Notes: generated by a model from the letters alone, not told the origin. A stretch of DNA of 64,000 nucleotides from Paralithodes platypus (GCA_032716605.1 CM064509.1:52245981-52309980); one strand, 5' to 3'. Positions 42,340 to 52,760 are shown, counted from the stretch's first letter. A program made the numbers and translations.

Positions 42340-44577
42340 ATGTCTTATAGCGGATCAGTGCAGGATGAAGACACAGTACGTGATGTAGAAGCTGATGAGC
42401 AGCAGCATGGGCAGGTTGTTAACTTGGTGAACAGTGAGGAGGATGCAAGGAATTTTTTACAATGGCCTGTTACTTCCGACCGGTTGGTGGGTGTGAATCG
42501 GTATGGTCTCCAGTGCTTAGCCGCAGCTATCGGTCATGTATGTATTAGTGGCATGACCAAGGATGACCTGATGACGTGTGTGCTGGGTTGGGTGACTGGC
42601 GTACGAGGTAGGGTGGGTGCTCAGAGCCCTTTGGCCGAGCCTCCCCTTCACTCGACTCCCAATCCTCCTATTGGAGTACCGACCCTGAGCACGCTTCCGC
42701 AGGTGGGTAGTGACTGGCAGGGTGGTTTGCCCCTGGGGGGATCACCGGGTATTTCTAACATCATTGCATCTCCTCCTCCTCAAGGTTTGACCCCGGAGAT
42801 GCTCTTTCAGCTCGAGATGGCAAAGATGCAACATCAGAGTCAACAGCAGACAGAGCTAGCTAAGATAGAAGAGAGAAAAGAGCTAGCTAAGATAGAAGAG
42901 AGAAAAGAGCTGGCTAGGATGCAGCAACAGACGAGGGAAGCTGAGCTTAGGACTCAACTAGAATCTACAAGATACCGTGCCGACATGGATTTAGAGAAGT
43001 CTCGTGTTGAGATGACGGGACAGCGACTCGGTACTGGAAACCGTGCGCATGATCAGTCTCTGTCACACCTTCTCAAACTGGTCCCTGTATTTGACGAGTC
43101 TGGTGTCACAGAGTTTTTCAATAGATTTGAGAAGAAGTGCCGGGAGCATCAGTGGCCTGAAGTTAAGTGGGCGGCCCTTGTGTCCTCTAGACTCGTAGGT
43201 AAGGGGCTCAAGGCTTACGATGCACTGCCTTTGGAGTCCTGCGTTGTTTATGAGGAGCTCAAGGAGGCTGTCCTGCGGGCATATGAGCTACAACCCGAGA
43301 CATATAGGTTAAACTTCCGGGGTGTGACTAAGGGGCGAGACAGTACCTTCTTGGAGCACGCCCGGGACCTGTCCGACGCTATGGGAAACTGGCTCAGATC
43401 AGAGAAGACAACTACGTTTGATGAGATGAAACAGTTGATGCTTCTAGAGCAGTTTTATAAGTGTACGGGCGGCGACTTGACTTTAAACCTTAAAGAGAAG
43501 AACCCAAGAACTCTCGTAGAAGCAGCAGAGATGGCTGATCGTCGGTTGTCACTAATTCGGGGGTGCGGCTCTGCACAGAGAAACGATGTAGGCGTTAAGG
43601 AGCGTTACCCTCCCCCTCCCCGGAATATGGACACACATAAATTTAAAACCAATGACACCAAGACTGATCACAAACCTAGCACCGCCCCGTTTAAGAAGGG
43701 TCATGGGACTTTTACACCTCAGTATAAGTCCAAGGGGAAATTTGAGTGTTATCACTGTCACAAAGAGGGGCACATGGCAAAAGCTTGTCCGAGCAGACCT
43801 CCCACGGCGGCTGTGTCATTGGCTCGCAGCATTGGGGTGTTCCAGAAGTCTTCTGTGTTTGCTGGAGGCATAAGATCAGAGGATGGAGCACCGCCAGTGA
43901 AGAAGGATCCGGAAGGCTCGAACCCTGTCCGCGATGCCTTTTGCGACCATAGAGGGCATGGCTGCGTGAAGTGGGGGGGCAAGAAGCACGGGGTACAGCT
44001 TTTGCGTGACACAGGTGCCTCTCAGACGCTCTTGAAGAATTTCACTGGTAGACCCATAAACGCGGCGCGGGTAGTTGTGGTGCAGGGAGTTAATGCAACT
44101 AGGTCATACCCGCTTGTTAGAATGGAGCTTGAAGTTGACGGTGTGACTCGCGAACTGGATGTGGGAATCGTGGAGAAATTGCCTGTTGGGGGCGTTGACC
44201 TCCTTCTCGGCAATGACTTTGCGGTGCCTGTTTTTAAGGTTTCACCCTTAGTCGTTGCCGAGGAGCCGGCCGACGTGAGTAGGGAGGAACAGGAGTCGGT
44301 TGAGAAGTGTCAGGTGCAACCAATGGCGTGTGTTGTAACCAGATCTCTCGCATCCAGGGAGTCACAGTCTAACCAACAGCCTTCAAATAAGCGGAGGAAC
44401 GGTCACAAGAAGGTGCTGAAAGCTGATACGGTGGAGAGTCTAGTACCAGCAGCGCTTCTCGGGGCCTCAGTATTAGCACCGTTATTAGAGTCTGGAGAAG
44501 CACCACCACCTGTCACTGAGAGTGTAGAGGCAGCAACGGTATACACGGAGAGAGCAACGGGATGCAAAGTTCGATGA
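42340..44577 (+). CDS. Gypsy-3 gag-protease
   Basis: I take the ATG at 42340 (MSYSGSVQDEDTVRD), matching the Gypsy-2 start; the frame is open further up to 42274. About 745 codons. Charged helical repeats (two KIEERKELA units) lie near residues 185-215, then the capsid-like region ([40 protein letters not shown]) and a CCHC knuckle CYHCHKEGHMAKAC at about residues 470-483. Retropepsin follows in the same frame, with active site LLRDTGASQTLL near residue 555 and GVDLLLGNDFAVP. Gag and protease are thus fused without a frame shift. The stop at 44575 comes from a one-base shift; Gypsy-2 stays open here. Confidence 0.9.
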   Translation: MSYSGSVQDEDTVRDVEADEQQHGQVVNLVNSEEDARNFLQWPVTSDRLVGVNRYGLQCLAAAIGHVCISGMTKDDLMTCVLGWVTGVRGRVGAQSPLAEPPLHSTPNPPIGVPTLSTLPQVGSDWQGGLPLGGSPGISNIIASPPPQGLTPEMLFQLEMAKMQHQSQQQTELAKIEERKELAKIEERKELARMQQQTREAELRTQLESTRYRADMDLEKSRVEMTGQRLGTGNRAHDQSLSHLLKLVPVFDESGVTEFFNRFEKKCREHQWPEVKWAALVSSRLVGKGLKAYDALPLESCVVYEELKEAVLRAYELQPETYRLNFRGVTKGRDSTFLEHARDLSDAMGNWLRSEKTTTFDEMKQLMLLEQFYKCTGGDLTLNLKEKNPRTLVEAAEMADRRLSLIRGCGSAQRNDVGVKERYPPPPRNMDTHKFKTNDTKTDHKPSTAPFKKGHGTFTPQYKSKGKFECYHCHKEGHMAKACPSRPPTAAVSLARSIGVFQKSSVFAGGIRSEDGAPPVKKDPEGSNPVRDAFCDHRGHGCVKWGGKKHGVQLLRDTGASQTLLKNFTGRPINAARVVVVQGVNATRSYPLVRMELEVDGVTRELDVGIVEKLPVGGVDLLLGNDFAVPVFKVSPLVVAEEPADVSREEQESVEKCQVQPMACVVTRSLASRESQSNQQPSNKRRNGHKKVLKADTVESLVPAALLGASVLAPLLESGEAPPPVTESVEAATVYTERATGCKVR

Positions 44578-44593
44578 TGGGGGAGGGCATGAG

Positions 44594-46159
44594 TTGTTTC
44601 GCAAACACTTAGACAGGCTAGCTCCCTCAGATATTCGCAAATTGCAGCTAGAAGACCCGGAGGTTCTAAAGTGTAGTGACGGTGCTGTCGAACTTGAGAG
44701 TAGAGAACGAATGTTTCGTAGTCTGGAGTTGGCTGGCCGCAATCTGGTAGGCTCTCAGGCCCTCATGAAGGACAGGTACGACCACAAGGTGAAACTCAGG
44801 GAGTTTCACGTGGGTCAGGAGGTGTTGATACTACTCCCTCTTGTAGGTCACCCCTTATCCGCAAAGTACGCTGGTCCTTATAGGGTAGCAGAGAAGCTCT
44901 CGGACTTAGATTATCTGGTGGCCACTCCAGACAGGCGTAAGAGGAATCAGTTATGTCATGTCAACCTGATGAAGGAGTATGTGAGGCGCCCACCTGAGCC
45001 TCTCACTGTCCCCGTGATGACTTTCAGCAGTCAAGGTGGAGAAGGAGAACGGGACATTCATGCGCAGGTGGATGACAACTGGCATTATCATGTTTCTGCA
45101 GATCAGTGGGCGGGAAACACGAGACAGGCGGCTCATGAGGCTTTGCAACACCTACCTGAGCAACAGCGTGTGGCTGTCGAGCGCCTATTCTGTTTATACC
45201 CTACTGTATTTGCGGAACACCCAGGCCTCACTACTCATGAGGTGCACGACGTTGACGTCGGAGACCACCCACCCTTCAAATCAGTGCCCTTTTGGGTGCC
45301 CCCTATTAAACTTCCGGCCCTCCGGGCGGAGTTGGAGTATATGTTGCAACAGGGACTGATCGAGAAGGGGGCGGTAAAGTGGACATCTCCCGTAACGCTG
45401 CAACCTAAGCCGGATGGCAAGGTGCGCTTCTGTGTTGATTACCACAGGCTAAACGGCTTGACTCCCACCAACCCATATCCTCTTCCCCGGGTCGATGACT
45501 GTGTAGACAAGATTGGCAGGGCCAAGTTCTTGACCAAGGTGGACCTGGTAAATGGTTACTGGCAGGTGCCTTTGTCTGAACGGGCGAAAGAGGTGTGTGG
45601 TTTTGTGGTGGATGGTGCTACATATCGTTGTAATGTCATGCCGTACGGTCTAAAGAACGCACCAGCGACCTTCCAAAGCTTGATGAACGAGTTAGTGGCT
45701 GACATTCCAAACTGTACCGTGTACCTGGACGACGTCATTATCTACGATGACGATTTCAAGAGCCACGGTGAACATGTAGAATCCCTATTTAAGAAATTAA
45801 GCGAGGCAAACTTGGTGGTCAACCTGGGAAAGTGTGATTTTGTGCGGGCTACCGTGCAGTATCTGGGGTTCATGGTGGGTTTGGGCCAGGTGTGCCCCCC
45901 ACAGAACAAGATATTGGCTATTAACCACTTCCCCAGGCCGTCCACCAAGAAGCAGATCATGAGGTTTTTGGGCATGATTGGTTACTACTGCCGCTTTATA
46001 AAGGGCTATTCTACTGTGCTGGCTCCTCTGACGGACCTATTAGCCAAAGATAAAAAGTTTAAGTGGGCGCCTGAGTGTGAGAGGGCTTTTTTGCTAGTAA
46101 AACACCTGTTGTGTACTCACCCAATCCTCAGGGCCCCGACCATTCCAGCTGGCAACTGA
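44594..46159 (+). CDS. Gypsy-3 integrase C-terminus plus reverse transcriptase
   Basis: About 520 codons. First FRKHLDRLAPSDIRKLQLED, which in Ty3/gypsy polyproteins stands just before the integrase zinc finger; then directly RYDHKVKLREFHVGQEVLIL, AKYAGPYRVAEKLSDLDYLV and LCHVNLMKEYVRRPPE, the GPY/F-type integrase C-terminal module. The zinc finger and core expected between them are absent. RT follows: LPALRAELEYMLQQGLIEKG, FCVDYHRLNGLTP, TKVDLVNGYWQVPL, MPYGLKNAPATFQSLM, CTVYLDDVIIYDDD (intact YLDD, about 45718-45760), FLGMIGYYCRFIKGY. The RT looks functional by motif. Having integrase before RT is unusual for Ty3/gypsy and typical of Gmr1-type elements. Confidence 0.88.
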   Translation: MFRKHLDRLAPSDIRKLQLEDPEVLKCSDGAVELESRERMFRSLELAGRNLVGSQALMKDRYDHKVKLREFHVGQEVLILLPLVGHPLSAKYAGPYRVAEKLSDLDYLVATPDRRKRNQLCHVNLMKEYVRRPPEPLTVPVMTFSSQGGEGERDIHAQVDDNWHYHVSADQWAGNTRQAAHEALQHLPEQQRVAVERLFCLYPTVFAEHPGLTTHEVHDVDVGDHPPFKSVPFWVPPIKLPALRAELEYMLQQGLIEKGAVKWTSPVTLQPKPDGKVRFCVDYHRLNGLTPTNPYPLPRVDDCVDKIGRAKFLTKVDLVNGYWQVPLSERAKEVCGFVVDGATYRCNVMPYGLKNAPATFQSLMNELVADIPNCTVYLDDVIIYDDDFKSHGEHVESLFKKLSEANLVVNLGKCDFVRATVQYLGFMVGLGQVCPPQNKILAINHFPRPSTKKQIMRFLGMIGYYCRFIKGYSTVLAPLTDLLAKDKKFKWAPECERAFLLVKHLLCTHPILRAPTIPAGN

Positions 46160-46526
46160 TGCCAGTGGTGTGGGGGCTGGTGCCGTTCTGATGCAATCAG
46201 ACGAAGATGGGCTGGAGCACCCAGTCAGTTTCTTCTCAAAAAAGTTCAACTCGGCGCAGAAGAACTATTCAGTAGTTGAGAAGGAACTGCTGGCGATTGT
46301 GCTAGCGCTCAGGCACTTTGAGGTGTATGTTCCAGCCTATGGACCAGTTGTGGTGATCTACACCGACCATCACCCCCTCAAGTTCCTGAATCAATTCCAT
46401 AACCGGAATATGAGGCTGACCAGGTGGTCATTAATGTTGCAGGAATACAACCTAGACATACGCCATATTGCCGGTTCTGAGAATGTGATTGCAGATTGCT
46501 TATCGAGGGTGGAAGACCCGGGGTAG
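46140..46526 (+). CDS. Gypsy-3 RNase H
   Basis: In the frame one base off the RT frame: FQLATDASGVGAGAVLMQ (first catalytic Asp), VSFFSKKFNSAQKNYSVVEK (Glu helix), VVVIYTDHHPLKFLN (Asp), and RHIAGSENVIADCLSR at the end, then TAG at 46524. All the catalytic positions are present. It belongs to the RT polyprotein; the frame shift near 46139 is probably a mutation, since no slippery site is evident. There is no integrase after it: only about 480 bp of noncoding DNA remains before the LTR. Confidence 0.88.
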   Translation, partial: PFQLATDASGVGAGAVLMQSDEDGLEHPVSFFSKKFNSAQKNYSVVEKELLAIVLALRHFEVYVPAYGPVVVIYTDHHPLKFLNQFHNRNMRLTRWSLMLQEYNLDIRHIAGSENVIADCLSRVEDPG

Positions 46527-47005
46527 ATCATCACAAGGGTAGCCTCCTACTTTGGTTTGATTAGTATGTTTACGTCTGGTGCTTGTTGGCTCGCGTGGGT
46601 AGCCCAGCGTATGGGGTCGTAAAGTAGGAGTTGCTGTGTTGGTATAGAAGAAAAAAACTAGGCTGCCCCTGTAGTGCAGCCGCCATAAACATATTAAAAA
46701 TATAAAAATCCTATAAAAACTCTTTCTTTGATAGTTAAATTTGTTTTAAATATGTTATAGCAGAAATTCTGAGTTGTACTCCTCTCAGAAGGCTGGCCTA
46801 GTGAAGCTCGCTCTTATGAGCATAACTATGTAATTTAATCTATTGTGTTGGGAGGGGTTGTTCATTTTTATAATGTGTTATTTTGAAGAGAACTGTGCTT
46901 TACATTTCATTGTCGCTGGGTGACTAGGAGTGGCGAATTTTGTATGGGTTCTGCGTGTCAGATTTAGAGCTCATAGTTGGAGCCTCTTAAAAATCTTGGG
47001 TGGGG
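46527..47005 (+). other. Gypsy-3 3' noncoding region and polypurine tract
   Basis: No frame above 50 codons. It holds GGTAGCCTCCTACTTTG and, inverted, CAAAGTAGGAGG-like words (46540-46557, 46620-46630: AAAGTAGGAG), a possible stem. It ends in TTGGGTGGGG before the LTR, the polypurine tract. Confidence 0.65.
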
Positions 47006-48822
47006 TGTGACGCTCACCGCTTCCCCCAGAACCGCATGGCTTACTCGCTAGGACTCGCCAGGGCAGAGAATGTAGCTACAGTCTACCTATCATTGTGTAC
47101 TTTCCTTCTCGAGAAAGCTTGTGTTGCAGACAGTTCAGAACTGTTCTTTGTTTTCGTCTGTCACAATCCTTTCTATTATATTTAGTCAATTGAAAGTATT
47201 GTGTTAAATAGTTGAATGATGGGAAGGCGAGCGGGAGAGAGAGAGAGAGAGAGACCAGGTGGTGTGACTTGGTGGTGAGTGTGGCGCGTGGCCAGCCCCC
47301 TTACATAGGCCTCGCGGGATTCGTTGCCTCATGCCTAACACGGCCTACTAGGCGGCTGCTTACTGGGCGACTGTCGCGCGCCCTCGTGCCATTCCTGCGA
47401 ACTGGGACTCCACCCATGCGGTCCCTGGAAATATCCTGGTCAGATCCGTCCCAGACAGCATACTCTAAGCATCTCCCTTGAACTGTTCCACACTCTTGTC
47501 TTAGAATCTTTCTCTTCTACTGCCTCTATCATTTCCACTACTTCCTCACCTTTTATTAATATCAATCCCCCTCTGGTTCCCTGCTTCCACACCTTGAATT
47601 GGTGGCCAGACTGTATTATATGCTGGATCTCACATTTCTTATGTACTAGGCTAAGGTTGAAGATAGTCATTGTCGTTTTGGGAGATTGTATTGCTCGGAC
47701 TGTCTCCATCAATCACTAATGTTTCTACAGGGTTAAATAATGCTAGACTAGGGATCAGGTACCTTGCTGTTGGTGTTTTCACTGTGTGTAGGCTACTTTT
47801 GAGCTGCACGACACTACGGATTCTGTGGGTTACCTTGGTGGATCTTTTGTCTGTGTACCTTGGAGTTTAGACTGTGTAGTGCGTGAGGGCTGCTTGCCTA
47901 ATCCACCCAACACTGTTCTAACTCTATTTGCTTTTACTTTTGAGGGTCGCCAGGAGGATACTCGATACTTGTGATCGAGAATCCTCAAGAGAGCACCCCT
48001 TCATATTAACGTAATCAGGCCGCACAGACCCAAGGTCCACACTAGGCTAGGAGCTGCCTTGCTCCACCAGAATTCTGTACCTTTGCGCATCCCAGCTAGA
48101 CTTTATTAACCCGGGTAGACATTAGCTGGATTAGATCATATACTCTTTTATGCATACCCATTATTTCTACACAAGCATTTTGAGGTCTAGGTTGCTGTAG
48201 AGAGACACAACCAGCATAGACCGGTTTTGTTAATAGGAGTACTACTTTTTCGTGGCGAGCATTATTACTGTTGCACCGCTTATAATATTCTTGTGTCCAA
48301 TAACATTATAGGTCCAGCCTTTTTGTGTATTTAGCCTACACGTGCATTGTCCTGCCTCCTGCTATTTTGTGGTTCCATTTCCGATACGTTCTTCTTAGTA
48401 GCATCCGACATTATTCAGAAGATTCCTTGTTCGGTGCTTGAGGACTTTACAACACTTTCTTTCATAAAGGAGTGACAGATATTATTGAGTAAAGTAACGT
48501 TAAGTAAACCTTCTTCTTGTTTGCATTAGATCACTCTTGTGATTTAATTAAGTTAACTATCTTTTCCTTGTGTACTATAACTAAGCAACCATATGTTATA
48601 GGTAATGGGCTGTTTCAGAGAACATCAGCCTATAGTAGAAGCACATAGATACTGAGAGTTAAGATACCCCGCTATCGCAGATATAACTCTGGAGGGTATA
48701 TGTGTTCTTTGTTCGACGGGATTATATATCAGGGGTTCGATCTAGTGTTTCCGTTGTTGCATTTATGCCAGTCTAGTCCAATGTATAAGAGCCACTGATT
48801 TATACGAGACCCGATCGTAACA
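47006..48822 (+). repeat. Gypsy-3 3' LTR
   Basis: 1,817 bp, TGTGACGCTCACCGC...CGATCGTAACA, followed by TCTT. Compared with the 5' LTR it has an 8-bp longer GA run (47227-47255) and one missing base, and about 20 substitutions. Confidence 0.9.
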
Positions 48823-49224
48823 TCTTTCCTTGCCATCTTTTCTTTTCTGTTGTGCCTCGGGATTGTCTATGGTGATGAATAAATTCTTCCCGGGTGTTGG
48901 AGGACGTGCCACATCTATTGCAGCGACTCTTGCACATCTTGATGGGTTGGTGGTTGTTTCCTTTTGGTTTGGAGGTGTAATGGGCAGAGCAGGAAAATCA
49001 CTTGGTGGTGGTGAAGGCGTGGTGTGGTGTTTCTCTATTATTTTAATATATATATATATATATATATATACTGTATACCGGTATATATATATATAGTGTA
49101 GAGCCAGCTCAGGATAAAGACTAATATATTCCACTTCATCATCTTTATTGGTGACTAGTTTCGGGAACATTTCCCATCATCAGACCTATTAACGAAAAAT
49201 TTAAAAACAAATTACTTAGTGATT
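48823..49224. other. Spacer with TA repeat; possible coding relic
   Basis: A TA microsatellite occupies about 49047-49097. Near 48870-48990 the minus strand reads CARVAAIDVARPPTPGKNLF, resembling QARVATIISPRPPTPGNYF at about 57450-57500, so the two regions share an old repeated coding segment of unknown origin. GTTTCGGGAACATTTCCCATCATCAG near 49158-49183 is of the sort seen at retroelement ends, but I cannot assign it. Confidence 0.35.
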
Positions 49225-51187
49225 TGAAAAATAAACCTATAACTTCCACTCTTGGTAAAGTCTTTGAAATGATATTAAATAATCACATCATTAAGCATCT
49301 TGAGAAAAATAAATTAATCAGTGATAGGCAATATGGATTTAGACGATGTCGATCAACTGCAGACATTCTTTGCCTTCTTACGCATCAAATCAACCAAGCT
49401 ACAGACCAACATGGTGAAACACATACAATAGCACTGGATATATTAACCCGGCAAGCGCGATAGGCCTCACGGAAGGCTTCCTATAGGGAACGCGATAGGC
49501 CTCACGGAAGCAAGACCATAAAAAAAGCCTTCCATAAAAAAAAAGGGCCTATCAAAACAAAGGAATTTGTCTCTAGGTGAGATAATTCCCCTCCAGTACT
49601 CATCCATGAAAATCTCACCCACCCCCCTCCCCTCCTTCCCCACCTTATTCCCCCCTCCCTCCCCTCCTCAATTATCACCTATTTTTCCTCTTATTATCAT
49701 CATTTATCGGTTATTTTTCTCTCCCGCGATAATGTAGCACAAGTGGGTTGCAGAAAAGATCGTTATGCAACACCCAGACACCGGCCCACACCGCCCCGCT
49801 CGTCTCAGTTACCTCACAGACAGCGAGAGAGGAGGGTTGCCTGTGGCTCTCTCTCGCCTGAGATTATGACCGGGTGGCCAATATCTTCGTTTTTCACCAC
49901 CCAAATGCTTTTCCCACTTATCTTAGCACTCTTGAAGGTTCATATATACATCATATATGTAAAATAAAAGCATACCGAAAACAAATAATGCTCTATATTG
50001 TAAATATAACGAATTCTGTCAGAATCCAAGGCTAGAAATGCACAAATAACTACCCTAGCCCCTAGGTCTATTTAGCGCTTGTCAGGTTAAAGGCATTTGA
50101 TAGAGTCTGGCATCAATCCTTATTGTCGAAGATGTCACACTATGGCCTTGCATCATTAGTTCCACTAATTTCTTCTTATCTTCATAACAGAAAAATACAT
50201 GTAATGGTAGATGGCCTTTATTCTCAATTTCACTCAATAAATGCTGGTGTTCCCCAGGGATCAGTTTTGGCCCCAACTCTGTTCCTCATTCATATCAATG
50301 ATATCATATCTACCACTCATAATCCAATACATTCCTACGCAGATGACTCAACACTCCACAGTTCCTTCACATTTACCAATTCTTTCACCCAACCCGATCT
50401 TATAAATTCAAAAATAAACACTGCAATTTCTCTGAACCAGGACCTTTCTAGAATTGAAGAATGGGGACAAAAGAATCTAGTTTCCTTTAATGCACAGAAC
50501 ACCAAGTACATTCAATTTTCTAACCGACAGAATCTCACTGACTCCCATATATTTTTTAATGATGTAAATATTCTCACTTCCCCTAGTATTGACATTCTCG
50601 GTGTAACATTAACTACTAACTTGAGCTGGACACATTATGTTAGAAGCATTGCTAAGAATGCCTCTAAAAAACTGGGACTCCTGTACAGAGTTCGAGAATT
50701 CTTCACTGACAAGCAGTTGGCCGTAATATATAACAGTCATGTGCGTTCTCAGATGGATTACTGTTCACCTCTGTGGAGTGGAAGTGGAGTGGTTGCATTG
50801 AGGCAGTTGGACAAAATTCAAAATAAAGCTATTAGATTAATCAATAACCCTGCAATCACACAGGACCTTCCTACATTATCCATACGAAGAAACGTTGCAT
50901 CCCTTGCATTATTCTACAGATATTTTCACAGCAATTGTTCCGAGGAACTTGCTTCAATTGTGCCGCCTCTCCACATCTTTCCCCGTAGAACTAGGGCAGC
51001 TGAGAGCGCCCATGAATTTACACTTTCTCCTCCACAATGCAGAACTTCTGCTTATCAAAATTCATTTATCCCTAGAAGTACTACTCTTTGGAATTCACTT
51101 CCCTCGAATTACTTTCCACAAACTTACAATCTACAAATGTTTAAATCCAGTTGTTACAAACATTTTATGAATGGAGGATGCCTTTAG
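49225..51187 (+). pseudogene. LINE-E reverse transcriptase, split by a TTAA element
   Basis: Left piece (49225-49446): STLGKVFEMILNNHIIKHLE, RQYGFRRCRSTADILCLL, HTIALDI. Right piece (50087-51187): KAFDRVWHQSLLSKM, INAGVPQGSVLAPTLFLIHI, PIHSYADDSTLHSS (intact YADD near 50335), LDILGVTL-type thumb (SIDILGVTLTTNLSW), MDYCSPLWSGSG, SIRRNVASLALFYRY, and the end at FMNGGCL. The two pieces are in the same frame if the insert and one TTAA are left out. Apart from truncation and the insert there is no stop or shift, so the copy was in good condition when hit. Confidence 0.9.
49443..50090. mobile_element. TTAA-flanked element in LINE-E RT (family 3, copy 1)
   Basis: 648 bp, TTAA at 49443-49446 and 50087-50090, inverted ends TTAACCCGGCAAGCGCGA and (inverted) TTAACCTGACAAGCGCTA. 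The left part repeats GCGATAGGCCTCACGGAAG twice (49457 and 49491). A second copy of the family lies at 59594-59934. Noncoding. The host frame across the insertion proves the TTAA duplication. Confidence 0.9.
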
Positions 51188-51270
51188 GCACATGGACCTT
51201 TTTGTTTTATCAGTGTTTTTCCTTCCTCCGTTCATTGTCTCTTAACAAAAAAAAAAAAAAAAAAAAAAAC

Positions 51271-51552
51271 ACAATTCACAAATATTATTTGAGCAAATGC
51301 CAACACATTACACCTTAAACCTAATGATCAAAAGCTATCTTCAGTACATCGTAAATAAATATATATAGGTTGAAAAAGATACAAACTATCTATCTATTAA
51401 ATGAACTAACCTTTCCAGAAAATATACGAACATAAACTAATAACTACAAACAGATAATGAATCACTGATTATATGAAACATCGAGCAATTAAAACCCAAG
51501 AATGGCTATTTTAACGTGTATAATTTAGCTGAAGTTTCATAGTTATTTAAAG
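51271..51552. other. No gene seen
   Basis: AT-rich spacer between two LINE pieces. Confidence 0.5.
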
Positions 51553-51834
51553 ATGGCTTGCAACACAATCCCACCCCTACTCTGTGCAACTGTCCAACCC
51601 AAGAGTGAAACGCTATTCTCAGACTTTCTTCTATTCAACTGCTGAGCTCTGGAACTCTCTCCCAGAATCAGTCTTTCCCTCTTCCTATGACTTAAATTGC
51701 TTCAAACTCCATGTGTCCAGGCATTTTAGCTCGAACGTCCCTTGATTTCGGCCCTGTCACTCTTTGAAATCTGAGGGAGGCACTCACTGCAGGCAGTTAT
51801 GCCTTTTGTCTCCCTCATTCACATAGAAAAAAAT
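51553..51834 (+). mobile_element. LINE-D fragment, 3' end only
   Basis: About 280 bp matching 33245-33520: ACTCTGTGCAACT, CTGAGCTCTGGAACTCTCTC, TTCCTATGACTTAAATTGC, GAGGGAGGCACTC, ending in a short A run. 5'-truncated. Confidence 0.85.
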
Positions 51835-52090
51835 TAAGTCTACGGATAATGCACATACACTTTTTAGCCTACTGCAATTAAATATAGTTCGTGTAATTCC
51901 CCCAATAGAGATTACACGCCAAGTCAGTTATACGTCAACCACTTCCCTTCTCGTGGTCAAAGTCGTGAATGTGTGATGGGGCCTTTACGCTACCAGTCGT
52001 TGCCATGACCCCTGAGGTGATCCGAGAACTCCAAGAGATATTGCTAGTAATGGGCAGGAGTCACACTACTTGATCTTGATCTTGATTCTT
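51835..52090. other. No gene seen; TTGATC-type run
   Basis: Unique sequence, ending in ACTTGATCTTGATCTTGATT (52069-52088), a short hexamer repeat that on the minus strand could be the 3' tail of the GC-rich segment that follows. Confidence 0.4.
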
Positions 52091-52760
52091 GATTTAAGGG
52101 CTTTGAGGGCAGAGCCCTATTAACCCTGATGCAGCGTTGGTCAAAGCCGCAGAGGCCTCCCTGCAAGGAGGCTCAAACGTCAGGGACCCAGGAGGGGCTG
52201 CAGAAGGGCAACAACACTCCCAGGACTCGAGGATGGAAGGGAAGATGAAGTGATGAACGAGGACACCCGGCAGGAAGAAGACACGTGGTGAAGTGAAGAG
52301 GCGAGGACAGAGGGGCCAACACAAACCCCAGAAGCTGAAGGCGGCCCTGGCACCAACGGAATGGTGGGGCCCACTATGGAACCCCGAAGAAAGCCGAGGA
52401 TTTGCCGATAACAGAGCCGACCACCGTGGGCGCCGCGTCCCTCCAGCTGGCTAGCCACGTGTCACAGGTCCAGGGAATCGCCGGCCCCCACAAACCAGAA
52501 AGGAGTCAAGATGGCGCAGAGTGAAGTCGGCACATTCGGATGATCAGAGGATGACGAAGGCAGAGCAGGGTAGCATGGAGGAAGGGGATGAAGCCGGGGG
52601 GAGAGGCTACGGAACCACCGACGCGGCAGGCAATCACCGGGACCGACTGAAGTTCCCCCAAATAAAGCCACAGATTGCGCCGGGCACCGGGGACGTCCAA
52701 CCGCGACCGCGATCCAACAGCAACTCCCAGAGTCACACTACAGTGTAACACTGATCTTAT
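52091..52760 (-). other. GC-rich segment, possible retroelement 5'/3' UTR
   Basis: About 670 bp much richer in G and C than its surroundings, with several overlapping open frames on the minus strand (52094-52769) that show only Ser/Pro/Leu-rich low complexity. The hexamer run at its left end suggests a minus-strand LINE or SINE with an (ATCAAG)n tail. No domain is visible, so I cannot name it. Confidence 0.3.

Larger units (their letters stand above)
40275..48822 (+). mobile_element. Gypsy-3: complete LTR retrotransposon, Gmr1-type order
   Basis: LTRs at 40275-42084 and 47006-48822 with TG...CA ends and a TCTT target duplication (40271-40274 and 48823-48826). The internal order is gag, protease, integrase C-terminus, RT, RNase H, then 480 bp noncoding. 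The integrase zinc finger and DDE core are missing, so it cannot integrate alone. Two single-base frame shifts (near 44561 and 46139) break the polyprotein. The LTRs differ at about 20 positions (about 1.2%) plus two small indels. Confidence 0.9.
49225..51270 (+). mobile_element. LINE-E, 5'-truncated, with poly(A) tail
   Basis: A non-LTR element whose RT begins mid-domain near 49225 (PITSTLGKVFEMIL), is split by a TTAA element at 49443-50090, and runs on to a stop at 51187. A short 3' UTR and an A run (51247-51270) follow. It is related to LINE-D (HSYADDSTLHSS, SIRRNVASLALFYRY in both) but clearly a separate family. Confidence 0.88.

Noticed and set aside
44540..44600. Programmed frame shift between Gypsy-3 protease and the following frame
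   Set aside because: Gypsy-2 is continuous at the same place, and no slippery sequence is evident; a single-base mutation is simpler.
49047..49100. Regulatory hairpin
   Set aside because: It is a TA microsatellite with a small CCGG palindrome; any fold follows from the simple repeat.
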